Below are positions 1-12,169 of a DNA stretch of 64,000 bases, one piece after another. Numbering within the stretch: position 1 is the stretch's first letter; every line of letters starts with the position of its first letter. The DNA lies in NCBI GenBank assembly GCA_032173965.1, contig CM063288.1, positions 14,550,501-14,614,500 on the forward strand, given 5' to 3'. The position numbers and the translations under genes were made by a program. The notes under the pieces are model-generated. The model was given only the letters and a program-made list of their open reading frames with translations. It had not been told where the DNA came from and searched no databases. Source of the DNA: Sitta carolinensis (Eukaryota; Chordata; Aves; Passeriformes; Sittidae).

Positions 1-3000
1 GGCAGCATCACCTGGCTTTCTGTCAAATGGCTTTCAGGTATTATCTGGACACTGCCCTTACCTGGAGGACTTTACCAGCTAGGAGCAAAACTGATTTACT
101 GCCTGATATTTTTCAGAAATAAGAGTATGCCTAAAGCAGAGAGGTGCTTGTATGGATGATGTTAGAATGGGGGTTGATACTTGGAAGTGCTGCAAAGCAT
201 TGCTGAAAGAGCTGGTTTGCATGCAGGAGGATTTGACCTTGAACTTTCTCCTGCAGTTCAGGCTAACACCCTCTACCCCTTAGGCCTGAAAAATGTTCCT
301 CCTCTTTTCTTTAAAAATATATTTGTTATGTCTAATTTTTCTGGCCAGAGCACTGGTACAGACTTGTACCCACAAAGCTATGTGGGTCAGGGGTGGGAGG
401 TGATGTGACATGTGAGTGACTTTAGCTAAGCTTACTGGAGTCCCCAGTGCAATTACACTAGCACGACTGATCTCTTCTGGCGACAGTTTGCTGTCATCCC
501 AGGGGATGGTGGCTTTATTGTCCCAGCCCTGTTGGTCTTCCTGGCTCACACTCCACTGTGGCAGCCACAAGCTCACTGTGACATCCATGCTGCCAGTTCC
601 AGAGTGTGTTTGAAAGCAGACACCCAAAGCTGTGACCTGCTCATGTTCAAGGGACCTGCCAAAGGGCTCTGGGTGTCTTGGAGCAGTGTCTCTGATAACC
701 CAGAGCATGTGAGCTTGGATCCTGGCTGCTGAGCTCCAGACTTTGTGTGGGACGTGTGGGTGTGCGAGTAATGTGGCTAGCAGAAGAGTCCCATTCTGGG
801 GAAAGCTCAGGCAGAAGAGTCATGTCCCCTGTGATCCCATGAACTAGGTACAGAACAGGACGTGGACTGAAGCAGTGATGGAATAGGTTTGTTTGCTCAG
901 GCCGTGGAGTTGCAGCCAGCCTGCTTGATCCCCAGCCAGAGCACCACAGCACACAGGCCCAGCTCCAGAGTGGCTGTCCTTGGGATCACACTCACAGCTT
1001 CCTCCACTCCAGCTGCTGGGCAGAGTGGAGGCCACTGCCATGCTGCCAGTTGCGTGGGTGAGTCACAGAGCACAACGCCCCCACCCCCAAGTCAGTCTAG
1101 ACACAGGGAAGTCCAGCTGCCTGCAAACACCCCATCCCATCAACTTCCCAGCCAGTGCTCTCCTGGCTGGCTCGGGTAATTTGGAAGGACTCCAGCAGAG
1201 GATTTGGCAGGCTAATCTCTCACAGTTCTTCCCAGTTCAGACCAATGTGGTGAACTGGTTTACCAAACACTTCATACTGTTCACTGTGCTTTTGCCCTTC
1301 TTTGAGTAATGACTGTGTTTACTGGCACAATGTCAATATTCATGAAGTTGTCTTCATGTGAGAGGTTACTGTCTTTCTGGAGTGGAATCATCTACTTGCT
1401 TTTGTGGGAGAAAAGTGGGTATAGAGGGCAACATGGTGATTTTACAAGCACCAGTGTTGAGTATAGGAAGCCACATGGTTGAGTCCCATCTCTGTCACTT
1501 CAGAGTGGGTCTTCCAGTGAATTCCCAGCAGTGGGAGGATTTTCAAGGTGTCCTAAGGAAGATTCTACCTGCCTGGGAGGATGCAGGCAATATCTCAGTG
1601 GCATGTAGATCATGCTGAGCTTGCTATCAAACCTCTCCAGGTGCTTATCACTGGCACTGATTTTTTGATGTAAATAGTTTGTGTAGAGAAGCTGACATTT
1701 TCCCACAGACCATGACTTAAATGTTGTGGGAGCTCATGTGCAGGCTGCTGGTGGTGTGGGTATACAGGAATCCTGGCTGGCTTCCATGCAGCTACCTGCC
1801 CTGACCTGGCCCATGAAATTAAGAGATGCAAAAGCTATTTCCTAGGAGATCATTTGTGTTTTTACTTTGCTGTGTCAGGCTGGCCCACAAAAGCCATTGG
1901 GCTGGGGTTGTTTCTGTACCGGCTCAGTGGCTGGAGGAGTTTGAAAGCTGGACATCTTTTAATAACACCAGCTGTGCTCCCATCCTCTCCATGGGGCAGG
2001 GTAGTCGTGCTTAGACAGAAGGATGACAGTATCCTTCTGACAACCTCTTCTAAGCATATTGATGCATCACTAGAAAGCAGTGGTATTCAGGGAGAGACAT
2101 GCACAAATCTTGAGAACTTGAGCTAGAAAAATCTTGTTTCATTGAGACATTGAGCAATTCAAAGAAACACAAGTGGCAAGAGTTATATTCTTTTGTGATT
2201 TTTTTTTCTTTTTTAGCTTGCCCTCCATCACTTTCTGTGTCCATTGCAGTTTCTAGCTCTGTGTTGAGCTTTTTCCTGCCCACTCCCCTTGCATTCCCAG
2301 TGCATGCAGCCCTGCAGAAATGCAGCTCTGGACTGTAGAGCTGACTCTACCCAGGAGCTCCTGGCATCCGGCAGAGGGCAAGCGAGCTAAGACAGCAATC
2401 CTGTCCCTGCGTCCCCCCTGCAATGCTCATTGCTCAGAGAAGATCTTTTGGGACTGTTCTGGGCTCTCAGCAGACAAGATCACATTATCCAACCCCTTTT
2501 CCCCCCTTTTCACCTGCCTGCATCTTTCCATTTCTCCTGGCCAGTAACACAACTTTTTTTTATTTTTTTTTTTCTACATTGGTGTCCTGATTGGTATGAT
2601 CTTCTATTCAAAACTTTTAGTTATTTTTCAGTCTGACTAGATAAAGGAAGTATTTTTAATTTTTTTTTTTGTTTGTTTCCTGTGTTTATTTCCTGCAGTG
2701 TTGGAAGATATCTTCCTCTTTTTTGGGTCCATTTTGGATCACAGGCCCTGGGGTCTTGAAAGCTGATTCCCTGGAGAAGCTGTTGTTTCCCCAGCATGCA
2801 AGGAGAAGTTCTGTCCAACGTGTGCACAAACATTACTCAAATGGTTCCTGCTGATCCTTTACAGCTATAGTACATCCAGACATTCACATTGTTACCTGTT
2901 ACTGTTCCAGCTGGCAGCTTCACAGTCCCATGTGCTGCAGGACAGAATCTTTCTAATCAAGTCCCCTCCTTTCTGGGAATGTGCACTGTTTACCTTTACA

Positions 3001-5259
3001 CCTGGCTGAGGATAAGATTTAAGATTTAATCAGCAAATTAAAAAATAAACAAAGCAAGTTTGAAGAGAAGCAGATAATCCTGTACTTAATTTGGGATGCT
3101 CTCTCTTTGTTCTCAGCACAAGTTAGTGTGTGTGCATCATCAAAGCAAATTAAAATGTGGTTCAACTCTCAAAAGACACTGCAGGAAACCAACACCAGTT
3201 GCTGTGTGTTTGCTTCCTGTAAAAGGTCAGCACTGGGCTGTACTTGCTGAGAGAGTTAAAAATGCTGAAGGAAATCATATACTCATTTCCCTTTGAATGC
3301 TTGTAGTGTACAGGCTCCTTGTTCTCTTAGGGTCTTCTGGAAAATCCCAGTAACGAAGGTAAGTAGGCTTTTCTCCAGCTTACAGCTGCTCTGGTGGTGA
3401 AAGGGTGAGTAACTGGTTTATTGTTTTAGACAAGGGTGTGTTTGTTCCCACTGCTCCCTGTTCCTCCCTGCAGCCACACCAGCAGTGCCCACTGGGACAG
3501 AGTGACAGGAGGGAGAGCTGGATGCTGTAAAAGCATGAATCCAGAAAATGGATCAGCTTCTGGTTGGGTGGATATCCCAAAAGTCAGGGTATTGCATAGG
3601 GTTTGAGGGGAGCTCCATTTTAGAGCTTGTGGGTGAGGAAGGAGAACCTGTGCTTGCAGAAAGCTCATTAGAAAACAGCTCTCTGTGGTGGGGTGGGTTT
3701 CATCTGGAGTCTGTGAGAGACAATAAACAGGATGTCCCACAATGACATTTTTATAGAGGTGCTTTGCAGAGTGGAGCTGTGCTTAAAATCCAAATTTAGT
3801 TTATTTGAGTGGGAGCATCCTCAGCTTTAATGTCCACTTGCTTTCAAAGCAACATGATAGAGCTTCGCTCTGCAGCTCTGATGTCCAGGCATACCCGTGA
3901 TCTGGATCCCACCTGATATCTTCCTAAAAGCCCCCTGCCCTTCCATTGAGCTACACTGGTGTTCATGCTTTGAGATTTTAGCTGTAATGATATTGTGAAG
4001 GGTTAATTAGCAAGCTGTGCTCTGCAGCTGAAATGACTTCATTTTAAGGTTTAAGCATCTTTGTACATCAGGCCAGTAAAATATTCTTGGAAATAGACAC
4101 AGAGCTATAAACCTAAAATCATGCTCTACTGCTGAGTGAGATACAAGAATCTTTAATAAAAGGTCTGGTTAATTACTAGCATGTGATGGCAAGTGAAGAA
4201 GAGAGGCTGTGGGCTGTGTTTGTTCAACGTGAAGAGAGGGCAAGAGCCAATTGCTGTATTTGACTCTTCAAAGGGAGGGTTCAGAGGGGATGGAGCAGGT
4301 CTCTTCTCAGAGAGGCACCACAAATGAGCAAGAAGCAACAGAGGCAAGCTGCTGTAAGGGAAGTTCTGTCTCAATAAAAAAAATAAAATTCAGAGGGAGA
4401 GTGGTTTAGCTCAGAGTAGCTGTGGATCTCCACTCCTGGAGATACTCAAAACTGGATCAGAACAGATGCAGAGCAACCTTTTCCAGCTCTGAAGGGGAAC
4501 TCTGTAATTCTCTAGCTGAATGCTCTGTTCTGCACAGCATCTGTTTGCTTAAGGTGGGAGATTCCTGGAGGTATTGGTTTGTGGGGTTACCAGGGGACCT
4601 TTTCCTGGATAGAAGGAATAAACAGCCTTGGGCAGTGATGGCCCACCTTCTTACTTTAGTCATGCCTTTTCTTTGGCAGGGTGTCCACATCAGCAAGAAA
4701 GGGAAGAGTTTGTTAGTTCAGCTCCTCCTCTTCACAGCAAGGGTCCAGAGAAGTAAGCCAGAAACCAGCAGTGATGCTTGGAGAGAATGTTGCAGAAGGG
4801 GTCTTGCTTGTGGGCTGCATGTCAGTGCTTGTGTTCATAGGCTGGTACATATAAATATACTGAAGAAATGGAAAGTCTCTCTGCTATAGGAGTGTCTCAG
4901 GCTGCCTGGCTGTCTCAGCAGGGCTGCAGCAGTGCAGGAGGGCTCATTGAGCTACCCTGGGATGAGATCATCCAGATCATCCCCTCCCACACCTGTCTTG
5001 ACAGGTAGTGTGATTTAAAGCATATGATTAAATACTGTGAGCTGGGGCCCCATGCTTTTCTGCTGGCCCCTGGACACTTTTATATAGGGCTCGTTCCTCA
5101 GTCTTTCTCTTATGCTGTTGCTGAAGATGGCAAGGGGTTCTGTCTGCAGGCAGAAGGGCAGAGCTGGTGTTGCCCCAAGGTCCCCTGCAAGTGGTCTGTG
5201 CTACTGAGCAGGGTCAAAGCTGGGCTAGAGCTTATCTAGGTCCTGAGAGCTGTAGGATG
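1..5259. other. Upstream intergenic DNA, no gene seen
   Basis: I see no exon, RNA gene or recognisable repeat here. The open frames are short (at most about 155 codons, e.g. 4422-4889 on the + strand), overlap on both strands and match no family I know. T-rich runs occur at about 2554-2573 and 2660-2675. In other vertebrates the DNA upstream of IGFBP2 is intergenic toward RPL37A and SMARCAL1, but no piece of either gene was recognised. Confidence 0.6.
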
Positions 5260-5311
5260 AGGACCTCTGTACAGGAGCTCTGTACAGGACCTCTGTACAG
5301 GAGCTCTGTAC
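5260..5311. repeat. 13-bp minisatellite, four copies
   Basis: Four head-to-tail 13-mers alternate between AGGACCTCTGTAC and AGGAGCTCTGTAC (5260-5272, 5273-5285, 5286-5298, 5299-5311). It can also be read as two perfect copies of a 26-bp unit, which implies a 13-mer duplication, one C/G change, and then duplication of the pair. No function is evident. Confidence 0.93.
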
Positions 5312-8300
5312 CCTCAGCCCTTGGCTCCATCTTCCTCTGCCTAGGTCACATATCCAGGAATGCGTCAGACCAGGAGAGGTGCAGACCCAGGGCCAGGGAA
5401 ATGTGACTGGGAAAATTCTTGTTTAGGAAGTTGGTAGGGGGTTAAAGGCACTGCAGTCACGTGTGCTCACTAGTCCTGGAGCAGCTCCTGTTCTTCAACA
5501 GCCAGGGGACTTTTAGTGCTGGGATTTCCTCTGTGCTGGACATAAATGTCAGTGTACCTTCAAACACTTCTCTTGCCCTAGGAGAGCTCTGTGCTCTGAG
5601 TTAAGATCTGAATGGTCTGTCTTGCCCCAGCCAAAACACGACTGTTCCCTGTGTTTCTTCCAGTACTTGTTTTATTTGTCCCATGAGACGAATAAAGTTA
5701 CTTCCCCAAGGAGGCTTTGACACAGGCAGCTAGAGACCAGCAGCTGGAGTCCTTTCTTAATATGTAGTCACACTACACTTTCCTTTCCTTCATCCTGTTC
5801 CATCCAAGCACTTTCTGTGGACTCATGTAAGCAATCCCTGCTCTCCCTGGGGCTGCAGCCCCTTTCCACTCTGTTCCTGCATGCAATGTTGTTACTCAAA
5901 GCAGTATCCCAGCATGGTGCCTAGAAAAGAGCTGTTTTCTCTCCTGAGTAGATTCTCCAAAGCTGTTATTACTTTTCCAACAGCAAATACAAAGCAAGTG
6001 GAAATGTTGGCTGATGCTGCTAACAAAATTCTTAAGCATCTATGTGTGCTTTGAAATGCTTTCATCCCGCTGCCCTGCTCAAGGGGTATCAGGCACCAAG
6101 GGAAGCCTGTCAATGCAAATGTCAAAACGATCTTTGGGCTCTCATATCTGTCAGGGGGATACTGTCCATTTGCTATTCCAGGGGCTGGGAGGCTGTCCCA
6201 GTACTCTCCAAGAAGCTGGACCCTTTGGCATCTGGACTCACTGAAAAAAAGGGCTTTTTAATCTAACTTTTATCTTGGGATCTAAATCCCCATGGAAACC
6301 ATGGATCATATTGGAAGACTCAGTAGGTGTATGGATTGCGGTGGCTCTTATGCCCAGGCACGTGAGTTTTTGGGAGCGTTCCTACTACTGAAGGGAAATC
6401 ATGGCTGAGTGGTCTGGAGAGGGAAGGTCTCTGAGGCCAAAAGAACAGGTCCTCAGGTAAGAAACATGGGCTGTTAGTCACCAAATATGAACAGTACTAG
6501 AGCCCATTCCCTCTAAGTTACAGCTGGAATTTTGTGATGTCTGTAAAGCCACTGAGAATTTAGGATCTTTGTAAACAAGTCACCTTCTGCTGATATCCTG
6601 AGAACTGCCACTGGGAAACTGTAATAAAGAAGCTATGTACCGTACTAGGTGCTTTAGCCACCCAAGGCCCACTTCCAACAGAGGTTTGTTTAAAATAGGA
6701 ATACCTCTGCGAAGATGCACTTTTACTTTCGCTCTTCCTTTCCCTCCCTTAGCTACATCTCCTTACTAGGTCCTCTTCCAAGAGCAATTAGCCCTGGTAC
6801 CTGCAGAAATCAAGGACAGTCTTCATATAAATTAATCCTCTCTGCTTTTGTGTTATCACCCCTATAAGCCAAGTCACTGTGCCTGATCTGCCTAGGTCAA
6901 TATTGAACATTTTTCCCCTTACCTCCTCCTGGTCAGCTGCTTGGTTTCAAACTGTTTTGAATACTTGCAACTAATGAAGACATCTTTGAGGGAAGCTTAA
7001 GGATGAGTGAGGAGTGACTGCCATGCAAGCCTCTGCTATGTATGGCAACTGCAGACCAGACACCCTGCCCCTCTCCCCTGCAGCCCTGCTGGAGAGCAGT
7101 GGTGCCTGGGAGATGGATGAGTAGGAGCACCTGGCCTCTTAGCATGAGAATCACCATTGCTTTATGCCTTCCAGCTAATGGGTGGTTTCAGCTCTGCTAA
7201 TCTCTAATCAGCGCTGGGGAAACCTAAACAAACTAGCCTGGACCATTCCAAAGCATTCATAATTACTGGATGAGGCTCAAAGATAATGCATTTAGGGCTG
7301 CTCTAAAAACATTTCAGATAGGGTGAATGTAAATAAAGTGGCCTATAATTGACCCTTCTGCTGACATCTGAACTCTGGCTGTGCTGATGCACCTGGGGAA
7401 AACAGTAAGAGATGGGGAGGGGTGCCTGGGGCATCAGACAGGTCCAGACCTACCTCTGAGCGTGACCTGTGGAGTAGCAGAGCTAAGTGAGTGGATCTGA
7501 GCTGCAGGAGCTTGTGGGGTACCTGAACCCTTGCACAGGAGCCAGACAGGCTCCAGAGAACAGGTGCTGATGGAAGTGTGCTAATGAGTTTTTGGAGGGT
7601 GGAAGTGCAAAAGGCTGATGTGCAACCACAGGTGTAACTCCGTGCAGTTACACACAGCAACTGCAGTTAGGCAGTGCAGGTGAGGTATGCAGTCAACCTC
7701 TGGTCACCTAACCCTGATGAGGAAGAAGACATAATGCTGGGAACTCATTTCTGGGCCATTCGTTTATTTCCTCGAAAGCTTGCTGTTTACAATGTGATTG
7801 CTTTGGGGAGCAGCTGTGTGCAGGATGGTACAAGAGGGTCTTGCCAGTGCCTCTCTCCTCCCTGCAGGGCTGTGCTGAGCTCACTCCCACCAACCCAATT
7901 CAATGAGGAAAGCTACTGAACTGGGGTGGCTGAAGGCAGGTTGAGTTTCATGTGTCAAGGCAGCATGGGGCTGGAGCATTGGGACCTCCAGTCCTGGTGA
8001 GTGTGGAGGGAGGGACAGAGAGCCAATTCCCTGGCTGGATCAAATAGCCTGGATTTTAAGGCTTAGTGCTCCTTTTGAGGGGAAGTTCCCCCCTGTAGGG
8101 GCAGAGGGCAGGGCAGAGCTCCTTCTGCTCCTGCTACCCACTCTGGCCTTGGTCATTTTCTCCTGGCACTCCTAGGGAAAGGATGGGGCTGAAGGAGGGA
8201 AGACAGACACCCTGTCATCCCACTCTGGCATGCTTCACTGTGAGCCAGAGGCAATCCCTACTTCCCAGTACCTTTTACTCATGGCAGAACTTCGCTGAAT

Positions 8301-8318
8301 CTCCAGGGAGAAAGCAAA
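5312..8318. other. Upstream intergenic DNA, no gene seen
   Basis: No exon-like or RNA-gene-like sequence was recognised. The longest open frames are near 80-105 codons, lie on both strands and look random. The stretch runs up to the left arm of the inverted repeat at 8319. Confidence 0.55.
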
Positions 8319-8385
8319 ATTCTTTTATGGCTTTGTTAAGGATGAATTAAGAAAAATAAACTCACAAACAGAATATGGAGGCCCA
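8319..8385 (+). repeat. Inverted repeat, left arm
   Basis: This arm pairs with the reverse complement of 8721-8794. Over the 54-bp core (8332-8385) there are 5 mismatches (49/54 identical). Beyond a 7-nt gap the match continues through an ATTCTTTTATGGCT block. The arm includes the words GATGAATTA, AAATAAACTCACAAAC and GGAGGCCCA. A transcript crossing both arms could fold into a long hairpin with a 335-nt loop (8386-8720). It does not resemble a repeat family I recognise. Confidence 0.9.
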
Positions 8386-8720
8386 AATACATAAATACCA
8401 ACCTTCCTCCTTACAGCCTCCCCTTCGTCATCACCTTCCCCTCACCACCCCAGCTCTGGGACCCAGAAGACTTTCTTTAGCACCCACCATAAAGCACTTT
8501 GTGTCAGTCTATTGAAAAGGAGGACTTTAAAAATAATTAAAAAACTGTTTTAATCTTCTTTACTTTTTTTTTCTCCCCTCCCCCCCTCCCCCATGCCCCA
8601 TTACCCATAAAGAAAAAATGAGGGAAAGAAAAAAGCAGAAGGGCACTTTGTTTTCTCCCCCACACACACTCGGAGCTGTAAAATACTTCTTAATCATTGG
8701 GAGCAAGAGGATCTCTGTGC
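8386..8720. other. Loop between the inverted repeat arms
   Basis: This is 335 bp of unique-looking DNA. It holds an A/T-rich stretch (about 8525-8560) followed by a strongly pyrimidine-rich tract (about 8563-8605, T then C runs). No gene was seen. Confidence 0.7.
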
Positions 8721-8794
8721 TGGGCCTCCACTTTTTGTTTGTGAGTTTATTTTTCCTAATTCATCCTTGACAAAGGACAGAGCCATAAAAGAAT
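8721..8794 (-). repeat. Inverted repeat, right arm
   Basis: This is the reverse-complement partner of 8319-8385. It reads on the + strand from TGGGCCTCCA through GTGAGTTTATTTTTCCTAA to AGCCATAAAAGAAT. It is 7 nt longer than the left arm because of an internal indel. Similarity stops sharply outside both arms, which argues for a discrete duplicated or fold-back segment rather than general low complexity. Confidence 0.9.
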
Positions 8795-10340
8795 CAACCA
8801 GCCCGTCTGTGGGAAAAAACTGCCCTGAAAAGGGTCGGAGGAATACTGTAGCATTTCCAAACAATTCCAAGGGCTAAAGCCTGTGTGTGATGCAGCTTCA
8901 ACTATAACTTGCCTTTCTAGGAACAAGCCTACATCTGTTTGGCAATGCCATATTTTGTAGGGTAAAATAAACCCTTGAGAACAAACAGGCAGCTTATCCA
9001 GAGGGGTAAATGCTTGGGAACAGAGCTCACTTGTTAATCCTAAAACTGTCAGCAAAGACCCACTGGAGAAATTATAGCTGGCCACGGGCACTCAAGCTGT
9101 TTCCCTCTGCCTCCCTGCCTCCCCCCATCCCTACAACAGCTGTAAAATCTTCTTTATTGTTCTGCTGGAGTTGGAGAGCAGCACAGAGAGGTCTCCCAGC
9201 CTAGGGCTGCAGCAGCAGGGGCAGGGGGAACATCTGATCCATTGTATCTGCACCGGTGTTATTGCTTCAGTGGCAGACAAAGAAAATGACGGCGATAAAA
9301 GAAGGAGAACAACCCGAGCACCTACTAAAGAGGCATATGAACAGGAAATCCTGGCTCCTTCCCACATCTGAGCTGCGTACGGTTTCTTTCCCTACAGGAT
9401 CATTATGTTTAATGTCCTCCTGCAATTCAGGCAGCTGAGCCAGCGGAGCCCCCTTCCCTCCCCCTCCTCTCTACCTTCCCTTCTCTCATCAGATTTTGAG
9501 CCCTCCCTGTGGAAAAATGATTTGTGCACAAGCAGCCTACACAACGGTGCTTAGAAGGAATTTTCCCCTGCCAGGAGTTATTAATGGCACCCCAGTAAAT
9601 GCCCCCAGCAAAACGGGCCGCTGCAAGCATCAAGTGCGTGTTGAAAAATCGGGTTTAAATCGTCCCTTGGGCAATGACCTATTGGCCACCTAAAAAACGC
9701 AGGATTGGTTTGCTGTATAATTAAGTTCAGGCCATCTCTTGTGCTTACACATGCAGAAACCCAGATGTCAGCTTGGTGCGAGTCAAAGTTCTGGGCTCTT
9801 TTAAAGCACCAGAAGACAGACTGTGAGGGCATAACATTTGCCACTGGAAGAAAACCTACTTTGAATACTTGGAATATTTAACTGACTGCAACAGATAATT
9901 AGCCAAACCCTCTTACGCCTCCAAATATAGATTCATTAGTCATATGAAAATATCTCATTGGAACCAAATGTGAGTCATTAGTGAAGTCGACAGCAGATCA
10001 TAAAAAAGGTACCGAGAGGCTCCTTCCCACTATCCTGAAGAAGTTGTAAGTGTGCAGTGAAAATAATTTGCTCCATTTTCTATTGAACATCTGCTGGGAA
10101 ATCTGTTTAAAAGGGAGGCTGAAGGGCTGCTGGTATGCAGGGCTGTGCATACCATTTTCCCACTTTGAGATTTGTGGGAGTAACAATTGCAAATCCTGCA
10201 CTGGGCTTTTATTTTTTTTACTGCATTTATTTTTCTTTTTGTCTTCTGGAAGAAACTTTCTCAAGTCACCCAGGTTAAAATCTGGGGTCTGTAATATAAA
10301 AAGACATTTTGTAACATGAAGTAGAATAAAAATCTCTCAA
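8795..10340. promoter_or_regulatory. Candidate conserved non-coding region upstream of IGFBP2
   Basis: No coding exon is apparent. The sequence looks unique and complex, without simple repeats. It keeps several CpGs in AT-rich context (about 9600-9710), two reverse CCAAT-type words (CTATTGG near 9680, GATTGG near 9702) and an AT-rich block at 9880-10000 with TAATTA-like and AP-1-like (GAGTCATTAG) words. This resembles developmental enhancer DNA, but that is inference from appearance only. No alignment was available. Confidence 0.25.
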
Positions 10341-11639
10341 TTATTTGCTTCTAATTTCAGGGGAACATGTTTGTTGGCTTGGAATTTCAGAGTCCCCTGC
10401 ACTCAGAGCAATGAGTGCTGCTTCCAAAGGGACCCCAAAACCAACTGGATACTGACCAAAGTGAAATGGGGCTGGTTAAAATCAGTGTCCAGCTTAAGCA
10501 AGATGAAAACAAGCAATGGTGTGTTTTAAAAATTAAAGCAAGTGGGTAGCTCCTCTATGGCAAGCTACCTGCAGCATGATGGGCACATAGAGAAAGGGAC
10601 CATGATTGATTAAAGTCTTGTAAAACCTGAGTTATTGTTTGGGAAGACCCAGGGACTGGGATGGGACTGCATACTCAGTCCCAGGATGTATCACAGATTT
10701 CACAGAGCATGCTGAACGCTGCAGTCCATCAACCAACCCTGCAGTCATCAATCTCACAAACATGTTGTTGTATAACACCAGAGACGTGAGTAATCCTGTG
10801 CCAGAAGTTGTGTCACGTGAGTTGTCAACAGCAGCATTCTGCAATTTTCTTAATTTGAAAAAAAATAAAATCAGAACAACAAAAAATTACACTAGCAAAT
10901 TTTAAATGCTTCAAAGCTGTCATTTTTTCCATGACTGAGGGAACTCAGGCTGCCTCAGTGCCTGACTTTAACCATGCACCCCACAAAGATATTAACTGAG
11001 TATTCCAGCTTCATTAGCTCAGTTGCATTACCTTCACTTTGTTGTAACTATGTTTTTATAATGGAAAAAAGAGTAATCTCTATGTAATACCCCTTGTAGT
11101 TAAAACCCACTGTATAGCCTGTTGGACAGCAGGAAAAGAAGTGTGACAGGGTTTGAAATGGGCATTTCATATCAAAATCCCAAAGCTCAGAGACCTCTGT
11201 GCCTCTGGTGGTACCCCACTTTTGGTCATCCTTGTGAGGCAGCGCCGCAAGGGAGGTGCTGAGTCAGCTGCAGACAGCTTTGATCAGAGGGCAAAACACC
11301 CTGTGGGCAGCCAGGCTGGAGACATGGCCATGCCCATGGACATGGAGCCCTGGGTCTAAAAGAGGTCTCGCTCAACTGCGGGGTCCTGTTCCTTTGGCGG
11401 CATGGTGGCTCCCAGGACCAACTCCTGGTGAACAACTGGTTGTTGTGACTGTCCCTGAGTCCAAGTGTTGGCCCCCATGCCCATGGTGGCACCTGGACTG
11501 AAATGTGGCTGCTCGTGCCAGGCCTGGCAGTTCTGTGGCAGCGGGATGAGAGTGGGCCCTTGCTTAAACACACCCCCCAACCCCCCAAGCTCCCCTCGTT
11601 TTTGGGGATGTGGAGATCACCCAGTTCCCCCTCTCCCAG
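10341..11639. other. Proximal upstream flank, no gene
   Basis: No gene was recognised. A perfect AP-1 heptamer TGAGTCA lies at 11260-11266, about 0.9 kb before the start codon. GC content rises steadily toward the CpG island. Confidence 0.5.
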
Positions 11640-11887
11640 CACTGGGGGTGGCTGTGAGGCACGACCCAAGCCCTCTGGTGGAGGGGGACCTCCACCGCCC
11701 CCAGTTCAAGGTGTGTCTGTGAGGCGGGCAGACCCCCATCCCCAGACGGAGACCTTGGGCCCTCAGCCCGTGCTGGTCGGACTCCGCAGTTCCTCTTTGG
11801 GTCATCCCCAATCTTGTGTGCGACGGCCCCAGCCCACTCTGGGTCCGATCCCCGCTCCCCATCGGGAGGGACAGCCCCGACCCCCGC

Positions 11888-11912
11888 GGGGGAACGGGGG
11901 CGGGCGCGGGGG
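11888..11912 (+). other. G-quadruplex motif in promoter/5' leader
   Basis: Four G-runs of 5, 5, 3 and 5 bases (11888-11892, 11896-11900, 11902-11904, 11908-11912) are separated by loops of 3, 1 and 3 bases. This is a canonical G4 pattern on the sense strand, about 260 bp before the ATG and overlapping the two GC boxes. Folding is inferred. Confidence 0.8.
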
Positions 11913-11979
11913 CGGCTCTAGGACCCAGCGGCGGCGCGGCGCGCCCGGCCCCGCTCAGCTCCGCTCAGCCCGACTCCGC

Positions 11980-12076
11980 GCCGAGCCGAGCCGTGCCGTG
12001 CCGAGTGCCGTGCCGTGCCGAGTGCCGAGTGCGTGCCGTGCCGAGCCGAGTGCCGTGCCGCGCCGTGCCGCGCCGC
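11980..12076 (+). repeat. GCCGN pentamer repeat in the 5' leader
   Basis: About 97 bp are made almost entirely of GCCGA, GCCGT and GCCGC pentamers with occasional four- or six-base steps. The repeat ends about 90 bp before the start codon. It is stop-free in several frames, which explains the long overlapping open frames here. Length variation or assembly error is likely in such a tract. Confidence 0.85.
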
Positions 12077-12169
12077 CTGGTTCCGCTCCTCTCCTCTCCG
12101 CCCCGCGCCGCCCCGCCGGGGGCCGAGCGGCGCGTCCACCTGCCGGCCCCGCCGCCCGTCAGTCCCGCC

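Larger units (their letters stand above)
11640..12169 (+). promoter_or_regulatory. IGFBP2: CpG-island promoter and 5' leader of IGFBP2
   Basis: This is very GC- and CpG-rich DNA directly upstream of the start codon, continuing through exon 1 to about 12.83 kb. No TATA box is visible. Two GGGCGG boxes are present (11898-11903 and 11910-11915), consistent with the Sp1-driven TATA-less promoters known for mammalian IGFBP2. No ATG occurs on the + strand between 11608 and the start codon at 12170, so the leader has no upstream start codon and the initiation site is unambiguous. The transcription start itself cannot be placed from sequence. Confidence 0.75.

Noticed and set aside
4422..4889. 155-codon open frame upstream
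   Set aside because: No domain or homology recognised and its length is within chance for the window.
1..11600. Search for RPL37A or SMARCAL1 exons expected upstream by vertebrate synteny
   Set aside because: No peptide of either gene was recognised, so they probably lie further left.
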